DNA from: Chersky-806 sp038252255
GTDB lineage: Bacteria; Actinomycetota; Acidimicrobiia; IMCC26256; JAENVU01
DNA: 64,000 nucleotides
Direction: 5' to 3'
NCBI GenBank assembly: GCA_038252255.1
Contig: JBBSAM010000001.1
Span: forward strand, 1-64,000
Shown here piece by piece: positions 41,675-50,468 of this stretch (position 1 is its first letter; each line of letters starts with the position of its first letter). A program made the position numbers and the translations under genes. Under the pieces are notes generated by a model. The model saw only the letters and a list, made by a program, of their open reading frames with translations. It ran no database searches and was not told the origin of the DNA.

Positions 41675-42870
41675 CAGACCACCTTTGGCTCGGGCGGCAG
41701 GCCGAGGACCCGCTCACCGATCACGTTGCGCTGGATCTCGTTCGAGCCGCCGTAGATCGTGTCGGCTCGGCTGTAGAGGAAGAGTCGCTGGAACGGGCTG
41801 AGGTCGTACGGCAAGCCGTCGGCGATCTCGGCCCATGGACCGAGCGCGTCGAGCGCGAGCTCACCGAGCGCGCGGTGCATCGTTCCCCAGAAGAGCTTCG
41901 AGATCGACGTCTCGCGCGTGACTTCGCCTTTCGCCATCGCGGTGAGACCGCGCAACGCGTTGTACCGCATGATCTCGAGCTCGATCCATGCTTGTGCGAG
42001 ACGTTGCCGCAACACCGCGTCGCTTGCACCGCCGAGGTCCCGAACGCGCGCCACGATCTCGCGCCATTCGTTCGCGAACGCGAGCTGCTGGCCGAGCGTG
42101 AGTGCACCGCGCTCGAACGCGAGCGTTCCCATCGCGACGCGCCAGCCGCCGTTCACCTCCCCCACGACGTGATCGCCGGGCGTGCGCGCTTCGTCGAAGA
42201 ACACCTCGTTGAACTCCGAGTCACCCGTGATCTGCTCGATGGGCCGGATCTCGACCCCCGGCTGGTCCATCGGCACGAGGAGGTACGAGATGCCGCGATG
42301 GCGCGGCGCGTCGCGATCGGTGCGCGCGAGCACGAAGCACCATTGCGCCCAGTGGGCGAGCGACGTCCAGACCTTCTGGCCGCTGATGACCCACTCCTCA
42401 CCCGCGACGGTCTCGACGAGCTCCGCCCGGGTCGAGATGTTGGCGAGGTCGGATCCGGCGTTCGGCTCGGAGTAGCCCTGGCACCACAGCTCCTCCCCGC
42501 TCGCGATCCGGGGCAGGAACCGCTGCTTCTGCTCGTCGGTCCCGAAGTGCAGGATCGTCGGCCCGATCAGGCCCTCGCCCACGATCCCGACCCGGCCGGG
42601 GCCGCCGGCCCGGGCGTACTCCTCGTAGAAGATCACCTGCTGGAGCAGCGTCACGTCCCGGCCGCCGTACTCCCGCGGCCACGACAGGCAGGTCCATCCG
42701 GCGGCACCCAGCGCCCGCTCCCAGGCGAGGCGCTCCTCGAAGAGGGCGTGCTCGTCGCCGGGGCCGCCCCGTCCCCGGACGACCGCGAATTCGCCCCCGA
42801 GCTGCTCGGACAGCCATTCGCGCGCCTCGCGACGGAAGTGCTCGTCCTCCTCCGAGAAATGCAGGTCCAC
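41674..42870 (-). CDS. fadE30: Acyl-CoA dehydrogenase, FadE30-like (HIP-CoA dehydrogenase)
   Basis: The 398-residue ACAD shows LWCQGYSEPNAGSDLA, ISGQKVWTSLAHWAQWCFVLARTD, GDSEFNEVFFDEART and C-terminal YSRADTIYGGSNEIQRN. The start is GTG 42868-42870, where the conserved protein begins; the frame is open far upstream but that part is the antisense of the next gene. FadE30 (Rv3560c) catalyses the first desaturation in HIP-CoA side-chain beta-oxidation. Coupling to an ipdF homologue supports the assignment. It is divergent from an L,D-transpeptidase gene. Confidence 0.88.
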   Translation of the reverse strand: MDLHFSEEDEHFRREAREWLSEQLGGEFAVVRGRGGPGDEHALFEERLAWERALGAAGWTCLSWPREYGGRDVTLLQQVIFYEEYARAGGPGRVGIVGEGLIGPTILHFGTDEQKQRFLPRIASGEELWCQGYSEPNAGSDLANISTRAELVETVAGEEWVISGQKVWTSLAHWAQWCFVLARTDRDAPRHRGISYLLVPMDQPGVEIRPIEQITGDSEFNEVFFDEARTPGDHVVGEVNGGWRVAMGTLAFERGALTLGQQLAFANEWREIVARVRDLGGASDAVLRQRLAQAWIELEIMRYNALRGLTAMAKGEVTRETSISKLFWGTMHRALGELALDALGPWAEIADGLPYDLSPFQRLFLYSRADTIYGGSNEIQRNVIGERVLGLPPEPKVV

Positions 42871-42908
42871 GGGCGGGAGTCTCGCCGATCGCGGTCCGCC
42901 GCCGCCCA

Positions 42909-42920
42909 ACCGGTACCGGT
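42909..42920. promoter_or_regulatory. Candidate operator: perfect palindrome upstream of fadE30
   Basis: ACCGGTACCGGT is its own reverse complement, 38 bases upstream of the fadE30 start and 109 bases from the divergent L,D-transpeptidase start. An additional GATTC/GAATC inverted repeat lies at 42961-42975. Function is a guess from position. Confidence 0.35.
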
Positions 42921-43029
42921 CGCGGAGCGTGAGCTTCTCCAGGTTTGCATTGGAGGTGCCGATTCCAGGAGAATCTTCTGTTCGCTCTGGAGCCGCGCGA
43001 GCCTGGGTGTGGCACCAAGGAGCACGATC

Positions 43030-44265
43030 TTGAGCCTCGTTCGTCGTATCACAGTCGTCGTGATCGCCCTCGCGACCGTCGTGGGCTTCGGCGCGGCCGC
43101 GTACCTGCTCGTGCCGTGGCACGACGACTCGGCAGACGCCGCGGCGAGCACTCCCAGGGCCGCGCCGGTCGGCAACGGGCAGTTCAAGCTCGTGGCCTGG
43201 CCGCCGCCGAACGCCAGCGGCATCCCGCCCGAGACGACGATCAAGGTCGACGCGCAGAACGGTCGCATCAAGGATCTGGTCGTCTCGGCACCCGACGGCA
43301 CGAAGATCCCGGGCTACCTGAGCGACGACGGCGCGTGGTGGATGACCGAGACAGTCCTCGCGCCGTCCACCACCTATCAAGTCAGCGCGCAGGTCGTTCC
43401 CAACCGCGGCAAGGCGCACCGCGAGAGCTGGACGTTCACCACGGTCACGCCGAGCGCGTTCCTCGGTGCTCGCGTGATCCCGGGAGACAACGAGGTCGTC
43501 GGCGTCGGCCAGCCGATCTCGGTCCGGTTCACCGAGCCCGTCCTCAACAAGCCCGCGGTCGAGCGCCGGCTGAAGGTCTCGACCTCGGTCCCGGTCATCG
43601 GTTCCTGGCACTGGATGAACGACCGCGAGATCCACTGGCGCCCGGCCGACTACTGGCCCGCGCACACGTCGGTCTTCCTCGATGCGGACCTGACCGGTGT
43701 GGACGCCGGCAACGGTGTGGTCGGCAACGTGCACCGCACGGTCCACTACACGATCGGCGACTCTCACGTCTCCGTCGCGAACGCGGCGTCGCACGTGATG
43801 ACGGTCACCAGCAACGGCGCGGTGGTCAAGACGATCCCCATCAGCTCGGGTCGGGACAAGTACCCGACGATGAGCGGGAAGCACCTCGTGCTCGGCAAGT
43901 CGCAGAAGGTCGTCATGGACTCCCGCACGAACGGGATCCCGCTCGACTCACCCGACGGCTACCTCGAAGACGTCTTCTGGGACGTCCAGATCTCCTCGAC
44001 CGGCGAGTACGTGCACGCCGCGCCGTGGTCCGTGAGCTCGCAGGGCCGCAGCAACGTGTCCCACGGGTGCATCAACGTCAGCGTCGACAATGCGACGTGG
44101 TTCTTCGGCTTCAGCCAGCGGGGCGACATCGTCGAGGTCACCGGGACAGCGCGGCCGCCGAACGACGACATCGCGATGGTCGACTGGAAGCTCCCGTACG
44201 ACCAGTGGCAGCAGGGCAGCGCGTTGTACAGCCCGCTGCCGCCGCCTCAGGCCAAGCTGGGGTAG
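43030..44265 (+). CDS. L,D-transpeptidase (YkuD) with Ig-like domains
   Basis: This 411-residue envelope protein has an N-terminal signal/anchor helix (RRITVVVIALATVVGFGAAAY), two Ig-like domains (PPETTIKVDAQNGRIKD and PISVRFTEPVLNKPAVE regions) and a YkuD domain with HAAPWSV and the catalytic SHGCINVS, Cys347. It cross-links peptidoglycan by 3-3 links, as mycobacterial Ldt enzymes do. The start is TTG 43030 with AAGGAG at 43017-43022, a well-spaced ribosome site. Its 3' end overlaps the convergent membrane-protein gene by 19 bases. Confidence 0.93.
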   Translation: MSLVRRITVVVIALATVVGFGAAAYLLVPWHDDSADAAASTPRAAPVGNGQFKLVAWPPPNASGIPPETTIKVDAQNGRIKDLVVSAPDGTKIPGYLSDDGAWWMTETVLAPSTTYQVSAQVVPNRGKAHRESWTFTTVTPSAFLGARVIPGDNEVVGVGQPISVRFTEPVLNKPAVERRLKVSTSVPVIGSWHWMNDREIHWRPADYWPAHTSVFLDADLTGVDAGNGVVGNVHRTVHYTIGDSHVSVANAASHVMTVTSNGAVVKTIPISSGRDKYPTMSGKHLVLGKSQKVVMDSRTNGIPLDSPDGYLEDVFWDVQISSTGEYVHAAPWSVSSQGRSNVSHGCINVSVDNATWFFGFSQRGDIVEVTGTARPPNDDIAMVDWKLPYDQWQQGSALYSPLPPPQAKLG

Positions 44266-44708
44266 GCCCGTCGCCGCCGGACGAGCACCGCGGCGGCGAT
44301 CGCGGCCAACCCGACACCGGCCGCGACTTCCGTGCGCATCCCTTCGGGTGACTCCCGCTGGATGTTCTTGTGGAACTGGTTCAGCCAGCGCGGAAACGGG
44401 TTGAACCCGAACAGGAACTCCGCCGGCTTGTCGGAGTCCAGCACCGCCGCGCCCGCAATTCCGGCGAGCAGCGCGGTGCGCGGCGGCACCCCGGACGCGG
44501 TGACGAGCGCCAGCACCCCGAGGCCGAGAATCCCGTCGCGCTTGGCGACCGCGTAGAAGCCGTCGCGGCCGAGCGTCGGGTTGCCCCAATGTGGGGTCAT
44601 GTCCATCGCGACATGCGTAGCGAACCCCACCGCGAAGGCGAGCACCGGCCGGCGACGGAGTGCGGTACCGGCGATCGTTCCCGCGAGCACGTGGTTGGTG
44701 ATGAACAT
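44247..44708 (-). CDS. Small membrane protein, DUF457/YdjM-like metal-dependent hydrolase fold
   Basis: The 153-residue product starts MFITNHVLAGTIAGTAL and contains FAVGFATHVAMDMTPHWG, where spaced His and Asp residues resemble the motif of LexA-regulated DUF457 membrane proteins. It has two or three hydrophobic helices (VLALVTASGVPPRTALLAG and AAGVGLAAIAAAVLV). The reading frame is open upstream, but ATG 44706-44708 gives the natural start for this fold. Its role is unknown. Confidence 0.68.
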   Translation of the reverse strand: MFITNHVLAGTIAGTALRRRPVLAFAVGFATHVAMDMTPHWGNPTLGRDGFYAVAKRDGILGLGVLALVTASGVPPRTALLAGIAGAAVLDSDKPAEFLFGFNPFPRWLNQFHKNIQRESPEGMRTEVAAGVGLAAIAAAVLVRRRRAYPSLA

Positions 44709-44760
44709 CTGCCCGGTAGTGTGCCGCACCGAACCGTACGCACAGTGAAGCGAGAGATGC

Positions 44761-45522
44761 ATGGCCAAGTTCCGCGTCGGAGTGCAGCTCCATCCGCAGG
44801 TCGGAACCGTCGGCGAGCTGCGGGCCGCGTGGCAGGCCGCGGACGCGCTCGAGGTCGACAGCATCTGGGTCTGGGACCACTTCTTCCCTCTGTACGGCAA
44901 CCCGGACGCCAACCACTACGAGGCGTACACGCTCCTCGCCGCGATGGCCGCGGACACGCATCACGCCCGGCTCGGCGCGCTCGTCACCTGCAACTCGTAC
45001 CGCAACCCGCAGCTCCTCGCCGACATGGCGCGCACGATCGACCTGATCAGCAACGGTCGCTTCGTGCTCGGAATCGGCTCCGGCTGGTTCGAGCGGGACT
45101 ACACCGAATACGGCTACGAGTTCGGCACCGGCCCGTCGCGCCTGCGCGATCTCGCCACCTCGCTGCCGTTGATCATCGACCGCCTCGGCCGGCTCACCCC
45201 ACCGCCCGCCGGTGACCTCCCGATCATGATCGGGGGGAGCGGCGAGAAGGTGACTCTCCGGCTCGTCGCCGAGTACGCGGACGCGTGGAACACCTTCGGC
45301 CCACCGGCGAACTTCGCCGCCAAGTCGGCGGTGCTCGACGACTGGTGCGCCAAGCTCGGTCGCAACCCGAACGAGATCGAGCGCACCGCCGCGCTGCAAC
45401 CCGACGAGGTCGGGAGCTGGGCGGAGTACCTGGACGCGGGCGCCGACCACCTCATCGTCATGACCGGCGCTCCGTACGACCTCGCACCGGTCGAGCAGCT
45501 GCTCGCGTCAGCCCGGTCCTGA
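44761..45522 (+). CDS. LLM-class F420-dependent oxidoreductase
   Basis: The 253-residue luciferase-like protein has RVGVQLHPQVGTVGELR, VDSIWVWDHFFPLYG, LGALVTCNSYRNPQLLA, GRFVLGIGSGWFERDYTEYG and LPIMIGGSGEKVTLRLVAEYADAW, typical of actinobacterial F420 enzymes. It is shorter than the gene at 15314 and belongs to another subfamily. The substrate is unknown. A frameshifted phosphatase gene begins only 5 bases downstream, suggesting cotranscription. Confidence 0.9.
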   Translation: MAKFRVGVQLHPQVGTVGELRAAWQAADALEVDSIWVWDHFFPLYGNPDANHYEAYTLLAAMAADTHHARLGALVTCNSYRNPQLLADMARTIDLISNGRFVLGIGSGWFERDYTEYGYEFGTGPSRLRDLATSLPLIIDRLGRLTPPPAGDLPIMIGGSGEKVTLRLVAEYADAWNTFGPPANFAAKSAVLDDWCAKLGRNPNEIERTAALQPDEVGSWAEYLDAGADHLIVMTGAPYDLAPVEQLLASARS

Positions 45523-45527
45523 ATCCC

Positions 45528-46063
45528 GTGGAGCCGGCAGCGCCGCGGCTCCTTCCACCCGGTAGCGGCGCGGGCTTCGTGGGATCGCTCGCCGTGCCCG
45601 CCGACCTCTACTGGGTCGTGCGTCATCCCGCGCCGTTGGCCGGGATGGCATACCCGCGCGGCCGGAGCTGGGAGGACCTGCATCACGCGGGCTTCCGCCA
45701 CGTGGTGTGCCTGACCCATGCCGAAGCGCCCTACGACCCGACCCCCCTGTCGGTGACCCCGGTCCGGCTCCAAGACCTCTACAACCGCCGCGAGCCCGAC
45801 GACCCCGAGCTGGAACGCGCGCAGACCCTGGTGGCGGTCGACTTCGTCGTCGCGCGACTCGTCGCCGGTGAAGGCGTCGTCGTCCACTGCCACGCGGGAC
45901 GCGGTCGCACGGGCACGTCATCGGCTGCGCACTGGTCCGGCTCGGCCACGATCCGGTGACCGTCGTGGACTGGCTCCACCGGGTGCAGCGCACCCGGGGC
46001 AAGCGGGGCTGGCCCGAGCAGCCCTGGCAGGCCGACGTGGTGCTCGCGGCAGCCCGCGGCTGA
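45528..46063 (+). pseudogene. Protein-tyrosine-phosphatase-like gene interrupted by a frameshift
   Basis: Starting at GTG 45528, the frame encodes GSLAVPADLYWVVRHPAP and the P-loop VVVHCHAGRGRTGT (CxxGxxR), then shifts near 45918. In the next frame the expected helix IGCALVRLGHDPVTVVDWLHR and QRTRGKRGWPEQPW continue to TGA at 46061-46063. One lost base in CACGTCATCGG explains it; the joined protein would have about 178 residues. The family dephosphorylates phosphotyrosine, phosphoinositides or nucleotides. The catalytic Cys and Arg are intact, so an assembly error is quite possible. Confidence 0.8.
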
Positions 46064-46134
46064 CGCGCGTCACCATCCGCCGCCGGAGACCGCATCGCCG
46101 GCATCGTGATCCGGCGATCCACGGGTACGGGGCC

Positions 46135-47904
46135 CTACCGCGTGAGGCGGAGCCTGATCCGCCCCGCGTCCGGCGGAGTGAACCAGGAGAGCAGCTGCGT
46201 CGCCGCGTGATACGTCGCCTCACCGGTGGACACGATGACCGTCGGCCCGTCGGGATAGTGCACTCGCGGGACGAAGACGACCGTCGGCGCGTCGATCCCC
46301 GCCTCCCGTTCGAGCTCCGCGGTGAACTCGCCGGACTCGAGGTCGAACGCCATGCGGCCGGGAGCACCGGCCCAGTGCCGTACGTACGGGCGGCAGAACG
46401 CCCGCAGCGCGCGTGCACCGGAGTCGAGGTCGCTCGGATCGGTGACGTCGTCGGGACTGAAGATCGAGAGGTCCTCGTCGTTCCACTGGTCACCGTGGTC
46501 ATGGGTGTTGTCCGCGGTGTAATTCCACTGGGTCGAGTGCAGCAGCAGCTCGTCCATGGCCCGGTAGCTCGCGTCGAGCGCCGCCTCCTGCTTCGACCAG
46601 TCGCCGGTGCGGAACGCCTCGCCCCGGTTCATCTCGTACGGGATGCCGAATTCCCCGATCAGCATCGGCGGATCACCCATCCGGTCGCGCGAGATCTGCT
46701 GCATCCCTCCGAGCATCTTCACGTGCTCCGCCGCGATCGCGGCAACGCCGGACACGACCTCGCCGGATAGGGACTGGTACTTGTCCGGGTCGAACGCGCG
46801 GGTGATCAGGCTCATGACGTCGTACCAGTGACGGGCGTTGCAGACGAGCGGATCGGCGTCGCGCCATTCGGTGTCGAGCTCCATCGGTGAACCCTCGAGG
46901 AAGATGAAGCAGCCGTCGTGGCGGGCCCGCACCACATCCCGGAAGCGTTCGGCGAACGGCACCATGTGGTCGCGCCAGAGCTCGCCCCCGAGACCATCCG
47001 GGTCGGCCAGCACGGGCGTGCCGTCGGCGTCGCGATCCCAGAGGCCGGCTTCCCGCCACGGGCAGCCGTCGGTCCAGATGTTGCCGTCCTCGGCGGCGGC
47101 CAGGTACTCGAGCGGGCTGCGCGGCTCGGGCCCGGTGGCGTCGCGGGCCATGAACCGCCGGCCGCGGGTGAGCTCACGCGGTCGCATCCCGATGTACCCG
47201 CCGTTCGGCTCGTTGAGCGTGTCGTAGCCGAGCACGTTGTCGAGGTCCGCGATCCGTTCGGCCACCGCACCGATCGACGCGAGGTACCGGCTCTGGAGCT
47301 CTTCCTGCACGCCGCGGAGCCGGGCGGGCGCGTACGTGTCGCCGCCGTAGAAGAGCGTCCACATGGTGGCGACCGGCGCGGTCATGTAGTTGCCCGGCCA
47401 GTCGAGCGCGTCCAGCGCGACGGCCCCGGCCGACTCGAAGCGGTCGGGCCGCATCCCCGCCAGCTCGAGCGTCCAGTACGGGGCGCCGTCACCGCCGGTC
47501 CAGCGGCTCCAGACGTCCTGGTGCGGGTCGATGAACACGAGCAGGCCCCGATCACCGGCGCGCCGGACGCACTCGCGCACGTAGTCGAGGTACGCCTCGT
47601 CGTGCTGCCCCGGCCCCGCGTGCTCGACGGCCTCCCACGTCACGAGGAAGCGCAAGACGTTGAAGCCCCAGTGCTCGATGCGGTCGAGATGCCGGTCGAG
47701 CTGGTCCAGTGGCGCGGGCCGGCCGACGAAGCTCACGTCGCGCCAGCCGTCGAAGTCCACCCCGCGGTGCGTCGCGCCGTCGGGCGTGTACGGCACCTTC
47801 GTGCTGCCGCCGAGGTTGACTCCCCGCAACAACGTCGGTCGACCTTCGTGGTCGACGAACCAGCCGGGACGGGTGCTGTATCCGTGCGTCACGGGCGAGA
47901 GCAT
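46135..47904 (-). CDS. Glycoside hydrolase family 5, endoglycoceramidase/glucosidase-like
   Basis: The 589-residue protein has a GH5 TIM barrel: LLRGVNLGGSTKVP, FNVLRFLVTWEAVE, LLVFIDPHQDVWSRW, YDTLNEPNGGY with the acid/base Glu and PPMLIGEFGIPYEMN with the nucleophile Glu, followed by a C-terminal beta domain of about 85 residues. Residues such as HQDVW are typical of endoglycoceramidase-related enzymes that cut glycolipids. No signal peptide is visible, so it may act in the cytoplasm on imported glycosides. ATG 47902-47904 is chosen. It is divergent from the GCS2 gene, 27 bases between starts. Confidence 0.88.
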   Translation of the reverse strand: MLSPVTHGYSTRPGWFVDHEGRPTLLRGVNLGGSTKVPYTPDGATHRGVDFDGWRDVSFVGRPAPLDQLDRHLDRIEHWGFNVLRFLVTWEAVEHAGPGQHDEAYLDYVRECVRRAGDRGLLVFIDPHQDVWSRWTGGDGAPYWTLELAGMRPDRFESAGAVALDALDWPGNYMTAPVATMWTLFYGGDTYAPARLRGVQEELQSRYLASIGAVAERIADLDNVLGYDTLNEPNGGYIGMRPRELTRGRRFMARDATGPEPRSPLEYLAAAEDGNIWTDGCPWREAGLWDRDADGTPVLADPDGLGGELWRDHMVPFAERFRDVVRARHDGCFIFLEGSPMELDTEWRDADPLVCNARHWYDVMSLITRAFDPDKYQSLSGEVVSGVAAIAAEHVKMLGGMQQISRDRMGDPPMLIGEFGIPYEMNRGEAFRTGDWSKQEAALDASYRAMDELLLHSTQWNYTADNTHDHGDQWNDEDLSIFSPDDVTDPSDLDSGARALRAFCRPYVRHWAGAPGRMAFDLESGEFTAELEREAGIDAPTVVFVPRVHYPDGPTVIVSTGEATYHAATQLLSWFTPPDAGRIRLRLTR

Positions 47905-47931
47905 CGCGCGCCGCGCCGGTACTCTGGCTGG

Positions 47932-49074
47932 GTGCAGATCGAGTTCCGGGCCTCCGAGCGCGCCAGCCTGGGCGTCGAGGTCGAGTTGAGCCTCGTCAGC
48001 CCGGAGACCGGGGAGCTCGTGAGCGCCGCTTCCGAGCTGCTCGAAGAGCTCGGCCGGGGCCATCCGGACGGGCTGCACCCCAAGGCCAAGCACGAGCTGT
48101 TCGAGTGCACGGTCGAGGTCATCACCGGCATCTGCCAGACGCCCGCGGAGGCCAAGGCGGACCTCGCGGCGACGATCAGCGAGCTGCGCGCCGTCGCGGC
48201 GGCGCGAGGCGTGACCCTCTTGTCGGCGGGGAGCCATCCGTTCTCGCACCCGCACGAGCAGCACGTCAGCCCGGACCCCCGGTACGCCGCGCTCATCGAG
48301 GAGATGCAGTGGCCGGCTCGGCGCCTGCAGATCTTCGGTATCCACTACCACGTCGGGGTGCGGTCGGCGGAGAAGTCGATCGCCATTGCGAACGCGCTGC
48401 AGTTCTACCTTGCGCACCTCCTCGCGCTCTCGGCCTCGAGCCCCTACTGGGAAGGCCACGACACCGGGCTCGCGTCGTGCCGGGTCCAGGTCTTCGAGGG
48501 CCTCCCGACTGCCGGCATCCCACCCGTCATCGACGACTGGGCGGACTTCGAGCAGTTCATGCACACCCTCGTGGCCGCCGAGGCCATCAAGACGATCCGC
48601 GAAGTGTGGTGGGACGTGCGCCCGCACCCGAACTTCGGGACGGTGGAGCTCCGCATCTGTGACGCGATGCCGACGTTGCGCGAGGTCGCGGCGGTCGGCG
48701 CGCTCGTGCAGTGCCTGGTGCATTGGCTCGACACGCGACTGGATGCCGGGGAGCACCTGTACATCCCGCGGGAGTGGACCATCCGGCAGAACAAGTGGCT
48801 CGCGGCCCGGTACGGGCTGGACGCGAAGCTGATCGTCGACGACGAGGGAACCCGGATGACCGCGCGCGACGCGGTGCTGGGTCTGATCGAGGTGCTGATG
48901 CCGACCGCGGTGGAGCTCGGCTGCGTGGAGGAGCTCGCCGATGTCGCGACGATCCTTCGCATCGGGACGAGCACCGACCGGCAGCGCGCCGTGATCGCCG
49001 GTGGCGGTCAGCTCCTGGACGTCGTCCACGCGCTCGTCAACGAGCTGGCAACCGACGAGCCGGGGGTCCGGTGA
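47932..49074 (+). CDS. Carboxylate-amine ligase, GCS2/YbdK family (glutamate-cysteine ligase-like)
   Basis: The 380-residue protein belongs to the YbdK/EgtA-like glutamate-cysteine ligase 2 family: SLGVEVELSLVSPETGELV, HELFECTVEVITGIC, SAGSHPFSHPHEQHVSPDPRY, RLQIFGIHYHVGVRS and NFGTVELRICDAMPTLREV. These enzymes join the gamma-carboxyl of glutamate to an amine with ATP. The start is GTG 47932. It overlaps the M20 amidohydrolase by four bases, so an amide bond may be made by one and broken by the other; that pairing is inference. Confidence 0.88.
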   Translation: MQIEFRASERASLGVEVELSLVSPETGELVSAASELLEELGRGHPDGLHPKAKHELFECTVEVITGICQTPAEAKADLAATISELRAVAAARGVTLLSAGSHPFSHPHEQHVSPDPRYAALIEEMQWPARRLQIFGIHYHVGVRSAEKSIAIANALQFYLAHLLALSASSPYWEGHDTGLASCRVQVFEGLPTAGIPPVIDDWADFEQFMHTLVAAEAIKTIREVWWDVRPHPNFGTVELRICDAMPTLREVAAVGALVQCLVHWLDTRLDAGEHLYIPREWTIRQNKWLAARYGLDAKLIVDDEGTRMTARDAVLGLIEVLMPTAVELGCVEELADVATILRIGTSTDRQRAVIAGGGQLLDVVHALVNELATDEPGVR

Positions 49075-50294
49075 CCGACGTCCCGTCCGCAATGCCCCTC
49101 GACGCGTTCCTCGACGCGTTCCTCGACGCGCACCTCGAGGAGCTCGTGGCCTTCCGTCGCGAGCTGCACTCGCATCCCGAGCTGAGCAACGAGGAGCACG
49201 AGACGACCGCGCGCGTGGCCGAGCGGCTCCGAGTCGCCGGCCTGACCCCCCGGATCCTCCCGAGCGGCACCGGCCTCCTGTGCGACCTGCCCGGAGCGGT
49301 GCCCGCCGGCACGCCCGGGCCGCGGGTCGCGCTGCGGGCCGATCTCGATGCCCTCGCGATGGACGACGAGACCACGGCGCCGTACCGATCGCAGGTGCCG
49401 GGCGTCGCCCACGCGTGCGGCCATGACGTGCACACGACGGTCGTCCTCGGCGCCGGGCTGGCACTCGCGCGGATCCTCGGCGAGGACGGTGGCCCGCCAG
49501 GATCCGCCCGGCTCCTCTTCGAACCGGCCGAGGAGTCCGCGCGGGGTGGCGCGGTCGACGTCATCGACGCCGGCGGTCTCACCGGCGTCGACTGGGTCTT
49601 CGGCCTCCACTGCGATCCCAAGCTCGATGCCGGACAGGTCGGCGTGCGTGCAGGTGCGATCACCTCGGCCGCGGACCTCGTGACCATCCGGCTGCACGGG
49701 CCCGGCGGGCACACCGCGCGGCCGCAGCGGACGGTCGATCTCGTCGCGATATCGGGTCGCCTCGCCGACCAGCTTCCCGGCGTGGTCCGGCAGATCGATC
49801 CTTCACTGAACCTGGTCTTCGGCTCGTTGCACGCGGGCGACGCGGCCAACGTGATCCCGGCGACCGCAGTGTTGCGCGGCACGTTGCGCACCCCGGATCG
49901 GGCTGCTTGGGACGCGGCACCGGCGGTGCTCGAGTCGGCGCTGCACGCGCTCATCGAGCCGACGGGCGCAGCCTTCGAGCTGCACCACGATCGTGGCGTG
50001 CCGCCGGTGGTGAACGACGAGCGGGCCACCGATCTGTTCGCGGCCGCGGCGGCGGAGGCACTCGGTCCCGACGCCGTGCTCCCGACCGAGCAGAGCGCGG
50101 GTGGTGACGACTTCGCATGGTACGCCGAGCGGGTACCGAGCTCCTACGTCCGGCTCGGCGTGCACGACCCCGCGTCCGGCGGCTCACGGCTCGACCTCCA
50201 CGCGAGCACGTTCGACGTCGACGAGGACGCGATCGCCGTCGGCGTCCGCGTCCTCGTCTGCGCCACGCTCGCCGCCCTGACCGGAGCGCCCTGA
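49071..50294 (+). CDS. M20 family amidohydrolase/aminoacylase
   Basis: The 407-residue enzyme has LVAFRRELHSHPELSNEEH, VALRADLDALAMDD, HACGHDVHTTVVLGAGLAL with metal ligands, RLLFEPAEESARGGA with the catalytic Glu, and C-terminal GGDDFAWYAERVP. It should hydrolyse N-acyl or amide bonds of amino acids, like hippurate hydrolase or IAA-amino-acid hydrolase. The N terminus carries the short repeat DAFLDAFLDA. The start is GTG 49071, overlapping the ligase stop. The 3' end lies inside a 14-base tandem repeat. Confidence 0.92.
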   Translation: MTDVPSAMPLDAFLDAFLDAHLEELVAFRRELHSHPELSNEEHETTARVAERLRVAGLTPRILPSGTGLLCDLPGAVPAGTPGPRVALRADLDALAMDDETTAPYRSQVPGVAHACGHDVHTTVVLGAGLALARILGEDGGPPGSARLLFEPAEESARGGAVDVIDAGGLTGVDWVFGLHCDPKLDAGQVGVRAGAITSAADLVTIRLHGPGGHTARPQRTVDLVAISGRLADQLPGVVRQIDPSLNLVFGSLHAGDAANVIPATAVLRGTLRTPDRAAWDAAPAVLESALHALIEPTGAAFELHHDRGVPPVVNDERATDLFAAAAAEALGPDAVLPTEQSAGGDDFAWYAERVPSSYVRLGVHDPASGGSRLDLHASTFDVDEDAIAVGVRVLVCATLAALTGAP

Positions 50295-50327
50295 CCGGAG
50301 CGCCCTGACCGAGCGCCCTGACCGAGC
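50274..50327 (+). repeat. Four tandem copies of a 13-14-base unit at the M20 stop codon
   Basis: GCCCTGACCGGAGC occurs at 50274-50287 and 50288-50301, then GCCCTGACCGAGC at 50302-50314 and 50315-50327. The TGA stop sits in the second copy, so gain or loss of copies would alter only the last residues of the protein. Confidence 0.85.
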
Positions 50328-50361
50328 GATTGTCGCCCCACCCGACCCGCCGGCCGCCCCG

Positions 50362-50409
50362 TTTCGGCGTGAGCGCTGGAGGCGATGGCAACGCGAGCTC
50401 AGGCCGAAA
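50362..50409 (+). terminator. Hairpin after the M20 gene, possibly a diverged palindrome copy
   Basis: TTTCGGCGTGAGC (50362-50374) pairs with 50397-50409 with one mismatch across a 22-base loop. The edge CCCCGTTTCGGCGT resembles the edge CCCCGTTTTGGCGT of the long palindromes. It may end the M20 transcript before the riboswitch transcript begins; a TATGGT at 50438-50443 could be the -10 box of the latter. Confidence 0.5.
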
Positions 50410-50468
50410 GGAGTGGGCGGGAGTTGGGCGAGGCGGTTATGGTCGGGTCCGCACCACGCGAGACGTAA

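Noticed and set aside
41674..43884. N-terminal extension of the fadE30 frame to 43884
   Set aside because: The extension is antisense to the L,D-transpeptidase and shows no conserved sequence; the ACAD fold begins at the GTG at 42870.
46918..47931. N-terminal extension of the GCS2 ligase frame
   Set aside because: It is antisense to the GH5 gene and has no family features; the conserved ligase begins at 47932.
49098..49135. The short repeat encoding DAFLDAFLDA as a mobile or regulatory repeat
   Set aside because: It is two to three copies of a short in-frame unit inside a coding region, easily explained by local slippage.
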